Of a stretch of 64,000 nucleotides of DNA, positions 9,148 to 19,872 are shown piece by piece. Position numbers and translations under genes: made by a program. The notes beneath the pieces are model-generated. The model ran no database searches. It saw only the letters and a program-made list of their open reading frames with translations, and was not told the DNA's origin. The first letter of the stretch is position 1. Each line of letters opens with the position of its first letter. The DNA is taken from positions 1,426,001-1,490,000 of the forward strand of contig NZ_AP023174.1 in assembly GCF_013426895.1 (NCBI RefSeq). Reading direction: 5' to 3'. The DNA comes from Paraburkholderia largidicola (GTDB lineage Bacteria > Pseudomonadota > Gammaproteobacteria > Burkholderiales > Burkholderiaceae).

Positions 9148-10524
9148 TTGGCTAAACAAAAAACGTTGTACATCTGCACGGAATGCGGCGGGCAGTCGCC
9201 GAAGTGGCAGGGCCAGTGCCCTGCGTGTCATGCGTGGAACACCCTCGTCGAATCGGTCGCGGAGTCGCCTTCCGCGCACCGCTTCCAGGCGCTCGCCAAG
9301 AGCCAGCCGGTACAGCGGCTCGCCGAGATTCATGCGTCGGACGTGCCGCGCTTTTCAACAGGCGTCGGCGAGTTCGATCGCGTGCTCGGCGGCGGGCTGG
9401 TGGCGGGCGGCGTTGTGCTGATCGGCGGCGATCCGGGGATCGGCAAATCGACGCTGCTGCTGCAGTCGCTCGCGGAAATCGCCAGCGAACGGCGCGCGCT
9501 TTATGTCAGCGGCGAGGAATCAGCGGCGCAGATTGCGTTGCGCGCGCAACGGTTGTCGCTGCTCGAGCCGGGTTCGCACGCCAGCGAGCTGAAGCTGCTT
9601 GCTGAAATCCAGCTGGAGAAAATCCAGGCGACCATCGCCGACGAAAAGCCGGACGTCGCCGTGATCGACTCGATCCAGACCATCTATTCGGAAGCGCTGA
9701 CATCGGCGCCAGGATCGGTGGCGCAGGTGCGCGAGTGCGCGGCGCAACTGACGCGCGTCGCCAAGCAGTCTGGCACGGCCATCATCATGGTCGGCCACGT
9801 GACGAAAGAGGGCAGCCTCGCGGGCCCGCGCGTGCTCGAACATATCGTCGATACCGTGCTGTATTTCGAAGGCGACACGCATTCGTCGTTCCGGCTCGTG
9901 CGCGCGTTCAAGAACCGCTTCGGCGCCGTCAATGAGCTGGGCGTGTTCGCGATGACGGAGCGGGGTCTGCGCGGCGTCGCGAATCCGTCGGCGCTGTTCC
10001 TGTCGCAGCACGAACAGATCGTGCCCGGCTCGTGCGTGCTGGTCACACAGGAAGGCACGCGGCCGCTGCTGGTCGAAGTGCAGGCGCTCGTCGACGCGGC
10101 GAACGTGCCGAATCCGCGCCGGCTGGCCGTCGGTCTCGAACAGAACCGGCTCGCCATGTTGCTCGCCGTGCTGCACAAGCACGCGGGCATTGCCTGTTTC
10201 GATCAGGACGTGTTCCTGAACGCAGTGGGCGGCGTGAAGATCACTGAGCCCGCCGCCGACCTCGCCGTGCTGCTGGCCATCCATTCGTCGATGCGCAACA
10301 AGCCGCTACCGAAGGGCCTGATCGTATTTGGCGAAGTGGGGTTGGCGGGTGAAATCCGGCCGTCGCCGCGCGGCCAGGAACGTCTGAAGGAAGCCGCAAA
10401 GCTGGGCTTTTCGATTGCGCTGATTCCGAAGGCGAACGCGCCGAAGCAAGCCATCGACGGATTGCAGGTGATCGCTGTAGAGCGTATCGAGCAGGCCATC
10501 GACCGTATCCGAACGCTCGAGTAG
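9148..10524 (+). CDS. radA: DNA repair protein RadA (Sms)
   Basis: RecA-like ATPase that drives branch migration of recombination intermediates. Visible domains: an N-terminal zinc finger, CTECGG followed by CPAC (residues 10-30), Walker A GGDPGIGKST near 93-102, the RadA-specific KNRFG motif near 254, and a C-terminal Lon-protease-like domain with GGVKITEPAADLAV and IVFGEVGLAGEIR. Length (458) is normal. The start is TTG, since no in-frame ATG gives the conserved MAKQKTLYICTECGG opening. It probably forms a two-gene transcription unit with alr. Confidence 0.96.
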   Translation: MAKQKTLYICTECGGQSPKWQGQCPACHAWNTLVESVAESPSAHRFQALAKSQPVQRLAEIHASDVPRFSTGVGEFDRVLGGGLVAGGVVLIGGDPGIGKSTLLLQSLAEIASERRALYVSGEESAAQIALRAQRLSLLEPGSHASELKLLAEIQLEKIQATIADEKPDVAVIDSIQTIYSEALTSAPGSVAQVRECAAQLTRVAKQSGTAIIMVGHVTKEGSLAGPRVLEHIVDTVLYFEGDTHSSFRLVRAFKNRFGAVNELGVFAMTERGLRGVANPSALFLSQHEQIVPGSCVLVTQEGTRPLLVEVQALVDAANVPNPRRLAVGLEQNRLAMLLAVLHKHAGIACFDQDVFLNAVGGVKITEPAADLAVLLAIHSSMRNKPLPKGLIVFGEVGLAGEIRPSPRGQERLKEAAKLGFSIALIPKANAPKQAIDGLQVIAVERIEQAIDRIRTLE

Positions 10525-10663
10525 CCCTTACGGACGTTGGCGGATCGCGTCGGCTTTCTGGCGTAATCCGCTGTAAATATCTCAACTGCGGCTGTAACCC
10601 AAGCGACTTTCGTTTTCCCTATCCTCGTGAAATGGAATGTTACGAGCGGAAAAAGGAAGCGTC

Positions 10664-10927
10664 TTGAAACAGTCTCATGAATCCTCGGGCGAGCTGCTCG
10701 CGAACCTGCGCGGCTGCCGCGTGTCCGCGCCCATTCACGGGCTTTGGGGCGGCGGTTGCCGGATCGTCGAATGGATCGACACGACCGGGCAGATTTCGCG
10801 GCGCGTGGTCGCGGAAGACGTCACCGCCGACCAGGTGCGGGCGACGATCCGGCATCATGTAGAAGGCCGCAAGCACCGTTTGATCGACGACGAACGCGAA
10901 CCGCGGCAAACACTGCCGCGACGTTGA
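10664..10927 (+). CDS. Small conserved Burkholderiales protein (DUF2866-like)
   Basis: A basic 87-residue protein. I recognise it as resembling DUF2866, a family I know only from Burkholderia relatives; function unknown. Seen: LRGCRVSAPIHGLWGGGCRI, then VEWIDTTGQISRRVVAEDV, then a helical basic stretch VRATIRHHVEGRKHRL. There is no signal peptide or membrane segment. I prefer the TTG start at 10664, because AAGGAAG lies five bases upstream. The in-frame ATG at 10637 has no ribosome-binding site and would add nine residues. It stands alone between radA and a convergent CoA-transferase. Confidence 0.72.
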   Translation: MKQSHESSGELLANLRGCRVSAPIHGLWGGGCRIVEWIDTTGQISRRVVAEDVTADQVRATIRHHVEGRKHRLIDDEREPRQTLPRR

Positions 10928-10946
10928 GGCCGCGGTCGCCGGGCGT

Positions 10947-12017
10947 CTAGCCGGGTTCCCCGTCGCTCGCCTGCTGCTCCATCAGCGCCTCGCGCACGGC
11001 TGCATTGAATAGCGGATGCTGCGCGGCTTCCGCCGGTGTCAGCACGGGCGACACGCAACAATCCAGCGGCACCAGCAGCGCGGCCCAATCGTCGAGCGTC
11101 CGCGTGGCGATCACATCGGCCATATCCTTGATCAACTGCACGGCGTCCGGTCCGGCAATCGCCTGGCCGAGGCTCCAGTGGCGCGTCGCCCAGTCGGGGC
11201 GGTCGAGCGCCATGCACAGCGTTTCCCAGAATTTGAGTTCGAGCGCGCCGACGGCAAGCCACCGCCCGTCGAGCGTGCGATACAGGTTGTAGCAGGGCAC
11301 GCCGCCATTGAGCAGGCTGCTGCCCGCGACGGGCGCCGTGCCGTCGTTGGCGAGCGCGACTTGCGCGACGACGTTGTTCGCGTAGGTGCAATGCGCCATC
11401 GACACATCGACGAAGCGCCCATCGCCGCCGCGCGCCACAGCCCATAGTGCCGCGAGAATCTGGTTGACCGCCGACAGCGCGCCGCCCAGCAGATCCGCGA
11501 TCTGGAAGTTGGGGACAATCGGCGCGCCGTCGCGCGAAGCGAGCTGGTCGAGCACGCCCGCATAGCCGATGTAGTTCAGATCGTGCCCGGCCAGTTGCGC
11601 GAAAGGCCCGTCCGCGCCATACCCCGAAATCGCGCAGTAGACGAGCTTCGGATTGATCACGCGCAACACGTCATAGCCAAGGCCGAGCCGTTCCATCACG
11701 CCGGGCCGGAAGCTTTCGATCAGCACGTCCGCTTCTCGCGCCAGCGCCATCAGCACGGTGCGTCCGCCTTCGGATTTCAGGTCGAGCCGCGTCTCGCGCT
11801 TGCCGCGATTCACCAGCCGATAGAACGCGCCGGGCCGTCCCGCCACGCGGTCGGCGCTGCTTTGCATCATCGTGCGCGTCGCGTCGCCGGCGCCGGGCGC
11901 TTCGATCTTCAACACGTCGGCGCCCATTTCCGCGAGCCGGAGCGTCGCGACGGGACCGGGCAACAGGCGTGTCAGATCGAGCACGCGCAAGCCCTTCAGT
12001 GCGGCAGTAGACGACAA
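10947..12017 (-). CDS. CaiB/BaiF family CoA-transferase (class III)
   Basis: Class III CoA-transferase or alpha-methylacyl-CoA racemase relative; it moves CoA between acids or epimerises 2-methylacyl-CoAs. The 356 residues open ALKGLRVLDLTRLLPGPVAT and contain GADVLKIEAPGAGD with the conserved region near residue 40, NRGKRETRLDLKSEGG near 80, VLIESFRPGVMERLGLGYD near 107-125, and the GHDLNYIG motif near 155 (the Asp serving as catalytic base in the family). The frame is open to 12164 inside the upstream gene, but TTG at 12017 has GGAGGG eight bases before it and gives the family N-terminus. It lies 73 bases after the ABC-F gene. Substrate unknown; no enzyme partner nearby. Confidence 0.88.
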   Translation of the reverse strand: MSSTAALKGLRVLDLTRLLPGPVATLRLAEMGADVLKIEAPGAGDATRTMMQSSADRVAGRPGAFYRLVNRGKRETRLDLKSEGGRTVLMALAREADVLIESFRPGVMERLGLGYDVLRVINPKLVYCAISGYGADGPFAQLAGHDLNYIGYAGVLDQLASRDGAPIVPNFQIADLLGGALSAVNQILAALWAVARGGDGRFVDVSMAHCTYANNVVAQVALANDGTAPVAGSSLLNGGVPCYNLYRTLDGRWLAVGALELKFWETLCMALDRPDWATRHWSLGQAIAGPDAVQLIKDMADVIATRTLDDWAALLVPLDCCVSPVLTPAEAAQHPLFNAAVREALMEQQASDGEPG

Positions 12018-12090
12018 TGCCCAGCCCTCCCATCGATTGCTGGCGCGGCCTCGATTCCCTGTCTGTTCCTTCGCGGCGGCGAAGGGGCCG

Positions 12091-14028
12091 TTAGCCGATT
12101 TGTTCGAGTTCCTCGTGCGCTTCGAGCCAGTCGGCTTCGAGCGTTTCGAGTCGTGCGTTGACATCTGCCTGACGGCGTATGGCTTCCGTCAACTTTGTTT
12201 TTTGTTCGGCGGCATAGCTGGCGGGATCGGCGACGAACGTGTCGAGCGTCGCTTTTTCCGCGTTCAGCGCATCCATTTCCTTTTCGATCTTCGCAATGCG
12301 GGTCTGCAACGGCTTCTTCAGATGCGCGAGCTTTTGCCGCGTTTCCGCTTCGAGACGGCGCTGCTCCTTGCGATTCACCGAAGCGTCCGCGCCGTTCGCG
12401 TCGCCGTTCGATGCATCCGCCTTGAGCGCCGCGCGCTGTTCGGCGGCGTGTTGCAGCAGCCAGTCGCGATAGTCGTCGAGGTCGCCGTCGAACGGTTGCA
12501 GCTTGTGCTTCGCGACGAGCATAAACTGGTCCGTGGTGGCGCGCAGCAAATGCCGGTCGTGCGACACGAGTATCAGCGTGCCTTCGAACTGCGCGAGCGC
12601 CATGGTGAGCGCGTGGCGCGTTTCGAGGTCGAGGTGGTTGGTCGGTTCGTCGAGCAGCAACAGGTTCGGCTTCTGCCAGATGATCAGCGCCAGCGCGAGT
12701 CGCGCTTTTTCGCCGCCGGAGAAGGGCGCGATAGCGGCCGTCGCCATGTCGCCGGAGAAGTTGAAGCTGCCGAGGAAGTCGCGCAATTCCTGCTCGCGCG
12801 TGTCCGGCGCAAGCCGCGCCAGATGCTGCAATGGGGAGTCGTCGGGTCGCAGCGTCTCCAGCTGATGCTGCGCGAAGTAGCCGATCTGCAGGCCTTTACC
12901 TTCGCGTACGTGGCCGCCCAGCGGCGCCAGCGTGCCCGCCAGTGTCTTGATCAGCGTCGACTTGCCCTGGCCGTTCGCGCCGAGCAGGCCGATGCGCTGC
13001 CCGTTCTGGATGGACAGCGTGACACGATCCACAATCGGAATCTCGCCGCCGTCCACCGCGTGATAACCGCAGCGCACGTCTTCCATCACCATCATCGGAT
13101 TGGGCGCGGAGTCGGGCTCGCGGAATTCGAACGTGAACGGCGACGCGATATGCGCGGGCGCGATCAGCTCCATCTTTTCGAGCGCTTTCATGCGGCTTTG
13201 CGCCTGGCGTGCCTTGGTCGCCTTCGCCTTGAACCGGTCGACGAAGCTCTGCAGATGCTCGATCGTCTTGCGCTGCTTTTCATAAGCGCTCTGTTGCAGC
13301 GCCAGTTGTTGCGCGCGCAGCACTTCGAACTGCGAGTAGTTGCCGCCGTACCGCTTGATCTGCTGGTTCTCCAGATGCAGCGTAACATTGCAGACCGAGT
13401 CGAGAAATTCGCGGTCGTGCGAGATGACGATCAGCGTGCCCGGATAGCGGTGCAGCCAGTCTTCGAGCCAGACGATGGCATCGAGATCCAGGTGATTGGT
13501 CGGTTCGTCGAGCAGCAGCAAGTCCGAGCGGCACATCAGCGCCTGCGCGAGGTTCAGGCGCATGCGCCAGCCGCCCGAGAAACTACTGACGCTCGCGCGC
13601 GTCTGGTCGAGCGTGAAGCCGAGGCCGAGCAGCAATGCTTCGGCGCGTGCGGGCGCCGTGTAGCCGTCGGCATCGGCGAATGCGGCGTGCGCTTCGGCTT
13701 CAGCCGCGCCGTCGTGCGCGGCCGAGGCCGTCGCAATGCGCGTTTCGATCGCGCGCAAGGCGGCGTCGCCGTCGAGCGTGTAGTCGAGCGCGGTCTTGTC
13801 GGCGGCAGGCGTTTCTTGCGCGACGTGCGCGATCTGCCACGACGGCGGGATCGAAACATCGCCGCCGTCCGCGTGCAGTTCGCCGAGCAGCACGGAGAAC
13901 AAGGTCGATTTGCCCGCGCCGTTAGCGCCCACGAGACCGGCCTTCTCGCCGGGGTTGAGCGTGAAGGTGGTTTGTTCGAAGAGCGGCTTCGTGCCGCGCG
14001 CGAGACTGAACTGGTTAAAGCGGATCAC
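12091..14028 (-). CDS. ABC-F ATPase, YheS-like
   Basis: Soluble protein with two ABC ATPase domains and no membrane part; ABC-F proteins bind the ribosome E site and modulate translation. In 645 residues: first Walker A GANGAGKST (near 35-43), signature SSFSGGWRMRL, Walker B LLLDEPTNHLDLD; a charged inter-domain linker around 240-310 (YEKQRKTIEHLQSFVDRFKA); second Walker A GANGQGKST, signature FSGGEKARLALAL and Walker B LLLDEPTNHLDLE; then a C-terminal coiled coil from about 560, rich in Lys, Glu and Ala. The order matches YheS. The ATG overlaps nothing and is divergent from the peroxidase. YheS rather than Uup is based on the linker and tail; fairly sure. Confidence 0.93.
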   Translation of the reverse strand: MIRFNQFSLARGTKPLFEQTTFTLNPGEKAGLVGANGAGKSTLFSVLLGELHADGGDVSIPPSWQIAHVAQETPAADKTALDYTLDGDAALRAIETRIATASAAHDGAAEAEAHAAFADADGYTAPARAEALLLGLGFTLDQTRASVSSFSGGWRMRLNLAQALMCRSDLLLLDEPTNHLDLDAIVWLEDWLHRYPGTLIVISHDREFLDSVCNVTLHLENQQIKRYGGNYSQFEVLRAQQLALQQSAYEKQRKTIEHLQSFVDRFKAKATKARQAQSRMKALEKMELIAPAHIASPFTFEFREPDSAPNPMMVMEDVRCGYHAVDGGEIPIVDRVTLSIQNGQRIGLLGANGQGKSTLIKTLAGTLAPLGGHVREGKGLQIGYFAQHQLETLRPDDSPLQHLARLAPDTREQELRDFLGSFNFSGDMATAAIAPFSGGEKARLALALIIWQKPNLLLLDEPTNHLDLETRHALTMALAQFEGTLILVSHDRHLLRATTDQFMLVAKHKLQPFDGDLDDYRDWLLQHAAEQRAALKADASNGDANGADASVNRKEQRRLEAETRQKLAHLKKPLQTRIAKIEKEMDALNAEKATLDTFVADPASYAAEQKTKLTEAIRRQADVNARLETLEADWLEAHEELEQIG

Positions 14029-14086
14029 AGCAGGGCCGGCTCGAAGAAAAACGCTATTTTAGACTGCGCAGCGCATGCTCAGGCAT

Positions 14087-14100
14087 TGGCCGATCGGCCA
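14087..14100. promoter_or_regulatory. 14-bp perfect palindrome TGGCCGATCGGCCA, copy 1
   Basis: A perfect inverted repeat in the 126-base divergent region between the ABC-F gene and the glutathione peroxidase. The same 14 bases, both times followed by GG, recur at 28728-28741 in another divergent region. This could be a regulator-binding site or a dispersed short repeat. Confidence 0.4.
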
Positions 14101-14154
14101 GGTGGCGCGCGGCATCGAAACACCTACACTAACGACATTCCTGGAGGGCGAAAT

Positions 14155-14646
14155 ATGGCAGCGGACAACACTTCGATTTATTCCTTTTCGGCGAGCACGC
14201 TGGGCGGCGAGCCGGTCGGTCTCGACCGCTACGACGGCAAGGTGATGCTGATCGTCAACACGGCGAGCGAATGCGGGTTCACGCCGCAATACGCGGGCTT
14301 GCAGAAACTGCACGAGCAGTATGCGGCGCGCGGACTGCAGGTGCTGGGCTTTCCGTGCAACCAGTTCGGCAAGCAGGAGCCCGGCGACGCCGCGCAGATC
14401 GGTGCATTCTGTGAAAAGAACTACGGCGTCACGTTCCAGATGTTCGACAAGATCGATGTCAACGGCCCGGACGCGCATCCGCTGTTCAAATTTCTGAAAG
14501 ACGAGGCGCCCGGCGTGCTCGGCATCGAGGCGATCAAATGGAACTTCACGAAGTTCCTCGTCGACCGCAGCGGCAAGGTCGTCAAGCGCTACGCGCCCAC
14601 TACGAAGCCCGAAACGATCACCGACGACATCGAAGCACTGCTGTAA
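14155..14646 (+). CDS. Glutathione peroxidase family protein
   Basis: Thiol-dependent peroxidase that reduces hydrogen and organic peroxides. The 163 residues show NTASECGFTPQY (peroxidatic Cys near residue 40), the VLGFPCNQFGKQEPG block near 65-79 with the conserved Gln, and WNFTKFLVDR near 130, whose Trp and Asn complete the catalytic tetrad. It is a Cys, not selenocysteine, enzyme; bacterial members usually use thioredoxin. There is no signal peptide. The ATG is preceded by CTGGAGGG. It converges on the cardiolipin synthase with seven bases between the stops. Confidence 0.95.
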   Translation: MAADNTSIYSFSASTLGGEPVGLDRYDGKVMLIVNTASECGFTPQYAGLQKLHEQYAARGLQVLGFPCNQFGKQEPGDAAQIGAFCEKNYGVTFQMFDKIDVNGPDAHPLFKFLKDEAPGVLGIEAIKWNFTKFLVDRSGKVVKRYAPTTKPETITDDIEALL

Positions 14647-14653
14647 GCACGCG

Positions 14654-16093
14654 TCACAGGATCGGCGCGAAAAGCCGCGCGACATGCATCAACACGCGCC
14701 GCAGCGCCGGCGCGTTGCGATACTCGCTGCGGTCGATCTCGAACGATTCAGCGAAGTCGCGCAGGAGCATCTCTTCGACTTCGAGCGCAAAGCCGTGGTC
14801 CACGGTCAGCACCATGATCTCGAAGTTCAGGCGGAACGACCGGTTGTCGAGATTCGCGCTGCCCACGGCCGCCGCGACGTCGTCGATCAGCACCACCTTC
14901 TGATGCAGAAAGCCCGGTCGGTAACGGAACACGCGCACGCCCGCGCGTATCGAGTCGTACGCGTAGAGCTTGGACGCCTCGAACACCACGCGGTGATCGC
15001 GCCGGCTCGGGATCAGGATGCGCACGTCGACGCCGCGCAGTGCCGCGAGCCGTAAGGCCGCGAACACGGCTTCGTCGGGCACGAGATAGGGCGTGGTGAT
15101 CCAGACGCGCTCGCGCGCCGCGTTGATCGCTTCGACGAAGAACAGCGAGCAGGTCTCCTGCTTGTCGGCCGGCCCTGTGGGCACGACGAGGCAGTGCATG
15201 CCGTCGCCGGGATTCGCGGGCGGCGGCGAATCGAAGTGCGGCAGATCCTGCGTGGCCCAGTACCAGTCCTCCGTGAATACGAACTGGATGCTGGCCACGG
15301 CGGGGCCGCGCACTTCGATATGCGTATCGCGCCACGGCGACAATGGCGGCTTGCCGCCCAGATACTCGACACCGACGTTATGTCCGCCGACGAACGCACG
15401 CTCGCCGTCCACCACGACGATCTTGCGGTGATTGCGGAAGTTGAGCTGGAAGCGGTTGACGAACTGCCGGTTCGTCGCGAATGGATGCATCTGCACGCCG
15501 CCCGCGAGCAGCGACGCGACATAGCGATGCGGCAGGTCGAAGCTGCCGATGCTGTCGTACAGCACGTACACGCGCAGGCCTTGCGCCGCCTTCGCGAGCA
15601 GCGCGTCCTTGAGCATCTCGCCGAGCGCGTCGGCGCGCACGATGAAGAACTGCACGACGATGTAGTGCTGCGCGTTTTCGATCGCATCGAGAATCGCCGC
15701 GAACGTTGCTTCGCCGTTCACCAGCGTGCGCACCTGGTTGCCAGGCAGGAACGGCATGCCGGACAGGCGCGTGAGCGAGCGCACGAAATGATGGCCGAGC
15801 GCTTCCGTCGGACGGCCGTGCGACGAGGCTTCCGTGTCCCATTCGGGCGGATGCGCACGCGTGCGTAGCGTTTCGTTTTCGAGGCGGCGCGCGTCCGCGT
15901 AACCGGCGAACTTGCTGCGCCCGAGGAACAGATACGGAACCAGCGTCAGATAGGGCATCGCGACGAGCGATACCGCCCACGCGATCGCGCCTTGCGATGT
16001 GCGGGTGTGCAAGATGGCATGGCAAGCTGCGATCACGCCCAGCGCATGGGCGAGAAACACGAGCGTGCCGATGTGAAGCAGGTCGAATTGCAT
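14654..16093 (-). CDS. cls: Cardiolipin synthase
   Basis: Inner-membrane phospholipase D superfamily enzyme that condenses two phosphatidylglycerols into cardiolipin and glycerol. The 479 residues begin with two hydrophobic segments (about 5-27 and 37-57), then two HKD motifs: HRKIVVVDG near 220 and HQKVVLIDD near 400, each followed by the usual GG/NxD or GSANLDNRS element. Length fits ClsA-type enzymes. It is transcribed alone; the next gene upstream is prmB after a terminator-like hairpin. Confidence 0.94.
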   Translation of the reverse strand: MQFDLLHIGTLVFLAHALGVIAACHAILHTRTSQGAIAWAVSLVAMPYLTLVPYLFLGRSKFAGYADARRLENETLRTRAHPPEWDTEASSHGRPTEALGHHFVRSLTRLSGMPFLPGNQVRTLVNGEATFAAILDAIENAQHYIVVQFFIVRADALGEMLKDALLAKAAQGLRVYVLYDSIGSFDLPHRYVASLLAGGVQMHPFATNRQFVNRFQLNFRNHRKIVVVDGERAFVGGHNVGVEYLGGKPPLSPWRDTHIEVRGPAVASIQFVFTEDWYWATQDLPHFDSPPPANPGDGMHCLVVPTGPADKQETCSLFFVEAINAARERVWITTPYLVPDEAVFAALRLAALRGVDVRILIPSRRDHRVVFEASKLYAYDSIRAGVRVFRYRPGFLHQKVVLIDDVAAAVGSANLDNRSFRLNFEIMVLTVDHGFALEVEEMLLRDFAESFEIDRSEYRNAPALRRVLMHVARLFAPIL

Positions 16094-16403
16094 AAGCGTG
16101 CGAGCGATGGCCTTTCCGCTGCGCGTGGTTGACTTCGTGGCGGCACTTGTCGAGGCCGGGCTCGTTTACTTTCCAGGCTACAGAAGTTGGCTACATTGCC
16201 GGGCTACAGCAGCGCGGTCGCGCTCATATTACCGAAAGCGCTAGCGTCGCGGTCAGCGCGGCGTCAAAGCGTGAGCGCTTTTGCGCAATTCGATGCTTAT
16301 GCACATCGAATGCGCGAGCCCAAAAGCACACGACGCACGGCGCCCAGGCGGGCGGCGTGCGTCGTGCAGTGCGACGATCAGAAGCTTGTGACCGTCGAAT
16401 CGG
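16094..16403. other. Intergenic region between prmB and cls
   Basis: No supported gene in about 310 bases. It contains the prmB terminator-like hairpin at 16329-16366 and must hold the cls promoter on the minus strand, but I could not pick a convincing -35/-10 pair. Confidence 0.5.
16322..16366 (-). terminator. Terminator-like hairpin after prmB
   Basis: An 11-bp perfect stem (16329-16339 with 16356-16366) lies 38 bases past the prmB stop. On the minus strand it is followed by GCTTTTG, a short T run. The loop is long (16 bases) and GC-rich, and the T run is only four, so efficiency is uncertain. Confidence 0.55.
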
Positions 16404-17291
16404 TCAATTGCCGGGCAAATCGCTGGCCTGGATCAGGAACACGTTGTCGTCGCCGGCGCTAGTCGACATCCAGACGAGATCGAGGCCGCCGAACGCCGCT
16501 TCGACATGCTCGCGCTCGTTGCCAATCTCGATGACCAGCACGCCTTCGTCCGTCAGCCAGTTGCGCGCATCGGCGATGATGCGACGCACGATATCCATGC
16601 CGTCCGCGCCGCCCGCGAGCGCCATTTCCGGCTCGTGCTTGTATTCGGCGGGCAGGGCCTTCATCGATTCCGCGTTCACATACGGCGGATTCGTGATGAT
16701 TACGTCGTAGCGGCGCTCGGGCAGCGGCGCGTACAGATCGCCTTCGAAGAGTGCGACGCGCTCGTCGAGCTCGTAGTCATGGACATTGCGCGCTGCAACT
16801 TCGAGCGCGGCAGGCGACAGGTCGACGGCATCGATATCGGCATTCGGGAAGGCGTGTGCCGCGAGGATCGCGAGACAGCCGGAGCCCGTGCACAGTTCGA
16901 GCACCGCGCCAACCTGTTCGGGGTCCTCGACATACGGCTGCAACCCATCCTGCAGCAGCTCGCCGATGAACGAACGCGGCACGATCACGCGCTCGTCGAC
17001 GTGGAAGCGATAGCCGTGCATCCACGCTTCCTGCGTGATGTAGGCGGCGGGCACGCGATCCTTCGCGCGCCGCTCAATCACTTTCAGCACCGCGTCGATT
17101 TCTTCGGACGTGAGGCGCGCATCGAGAAACGGCTCGAGCAGATCGATGGGCAGATGTAGCGTGTGCAGCACGAGATACGCGGCTTCGTCATAAGCGTTCG
17201 ATGAGCCGTGGCCGAACGCCAGACCGGCCTGGTTGAACTGCGATACCGCGTAGCGCAGCACATCGCGAACCGTGGAAAACGGATGAGTCAT
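16404..17291 (-). CDS. prmB: 50S ribosomal protein L3 glutamine methyltransferase PrmB
   Basis: SAM-dependent N5-methyltransferase that modifies a glutamine of ribosomal protein L3 during large-subunit assembly. The 295 residues have an all-helical N-terminal domain, VPRSFIGELL near 108-117 (the PrmB-type substrate loop), the SAM-binding LELCTGSGCLAILAA near 133-147, and the catalytic NPPY motif near 204-207. The PRSF sequence and length point to PrmB rather than PrmC. The ATG has a strong GGAGGG upstream that lies just after the dapE stop 15 bases away, so it is likely co-transcribed with dapE. Confidence 0.93.
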   Translation of the reverse strand: MTHPFSTVRDVLRYAVSQFNQAGLAFGHGSSNAYDEAAYLVLHTLHLPIDLLEPFLDARLTSEEIDAVLKVIERRAKDRVPAAYITQEAWMHGYRFHVDERVIVPRSFIGELLQDGLQPYVEDPEQVGAVLELCTGSGCLAILAAHAFPNADIDAVDLSPAALEVAARNVHDYELDERVALFEGDLYAPLPERRYDVIITNPPYVNAESMKALPAEYKHEPEMALAGGADGMDIVRRIIADARNWLTDEGVLVIEIGNEREHVEAAFGGLDLVWMSTSAGDDNVFLIQASDLPGN

Positions 17292-17306
17292 GGTCTGGGC
17301 CCTCCG

Positions 17307-18948
<1,642 letters not shown>

Positions 18949-18950
18949 GA

Positions 18951-19778
18951 TCAGTCGCCTCGCAGCAGTTCGTTCAGGCCGACCTTTGCGCGCGTCTTGG
19001 CGTCGACCTTCTTGACGATCACCGCGCAGTACAGGCTGTGCGAGCCGTCCTTCGACGGCAGGTTGCCCGCCACCACCACCGAGCCCGCCGGAATGCGGCC
19101 ATACGTGACTTCGCCCGTTTCGCGGTCGTAAATCTTGGTGCTCTGGCCGAGGTACACGCCCATCGAAATGACCGAGTTCTCTTCGACGATCACGCCTTCG
19201 ACGACTTCCGAGCGCGCGCCGATGAAGCAGTTGTCTTCGATGATGACGGGGTTGGCCTGCAGCGGCTCCAGCACGCCGCCGATGCCCACGCCGCCCGACA
19301 GGTGCACGTTCTTGCCGATCTGCGCGCACGAGCCGACGGTGGCCCACGTATCGACCATCGTGCCTTCGTCGACATACGCGCCGATGTTGGTGTACGACGG
19401 CATCAGCACGACGTTCTTCGCGATGTACGAGCCACGGCGCGCGATAGCGGGCGGCACGACGCGGAAGCCGCCTGCGGCAAAGTCTTCAGCCGTGTAGTTG
19501 GCGAACTTGGACGGCACCTTGTCGTAGAACTGCGAGTAGCCGCCAGCCGGCATCGGCGCGTTGTCTTCGAGGCGGAACGACAGCAGCACGGCCTTCTTCA
19601 GCCACTGGTTGACGACCCAGTCGCCGTCCTTCTTTTCGGCGACGCGAAGCGCGCCCTTGTCCAGTTGCTCGATGGCATGTGCGACGGCTTCGCGCACGTC
19701 GGCGGGCGCGGCCTTCGGCGACAGGTCGGCGCGGTTGTCCCAGGCGGTATCGATGATCTGCTGAAGTTGTTGCGACAT
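18951..19778 (-). CDS. dapD: 2,3,4,5-tetrahydropyridine-2,6-dicarboxylate N-succinyltransferase
   Basis: Left-handed beta-helix enzyme that succinylates tetrahydrodipicolinate from succinyl-CoA in the DAP/lysine pathway. The 275 residues start [20 protein letters not shown]. They show the DapD landmarks FYDKVPSKF near 92, [20 protein letters not shown] near 108-127, then hexapeptide repeats ([53 protein letters not shown]). The frame extends to 19850, but that N-terminus is not family-like. It lies between dapC and the Spx-like gene, all in one direction. Confidence 0.96.
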   Translation of the reverse strand: MSQQLQQIIDTAWDNRADLSPKAAPADVREAVAHAIEQLDKGALRVAEKKDGDWVVNQWLKKAVLLSFRLEDNAPMPAGGYSQFYDKVPSKFANYTAEDFAAGGFRVVPPAIARRGSYIAKNVVLMPSYTNIGAYVDEGTMVDTWATVGSCAQIGKNVHLSGGVGIGGVLEPLQANPVIIEDNCFIGARSEVVEGVIVEENSVISMGVYLGQSTKIYDRETGEVTYGRIPAGSVVVAGNLPSKDGSHSLYCAVIVKKVDAKTRAKVGLNELLRGD

Positions 19779-19872
19779 GTTCGTGGTGCTCTTTCGAGAA
19801 GGTTGAAATCGGAAAGCGGGTGAGGGCGGAGCGCAGCGGCGGCGCTCCATGCGGCGTGTGATCCTGCTGGCG

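Noticed and set aside
12018..12164. Upstream extension of the CoA-transferase
   Set aside because: It would run into the end of the ABC-F gene and gives a Ser/Lys/Arg-rich N-terminus. The TTG at 12017 has a strong ribosome-binding site.
11872..14646. A 924-codon plus-strand frame ending with the peroxidase
   Set aside because: Only its last 163 codons are a real gene. The rest is antisense to the CoA-transferase and ABC-F genes and reads as low-complexity Arg/Leu sequence.
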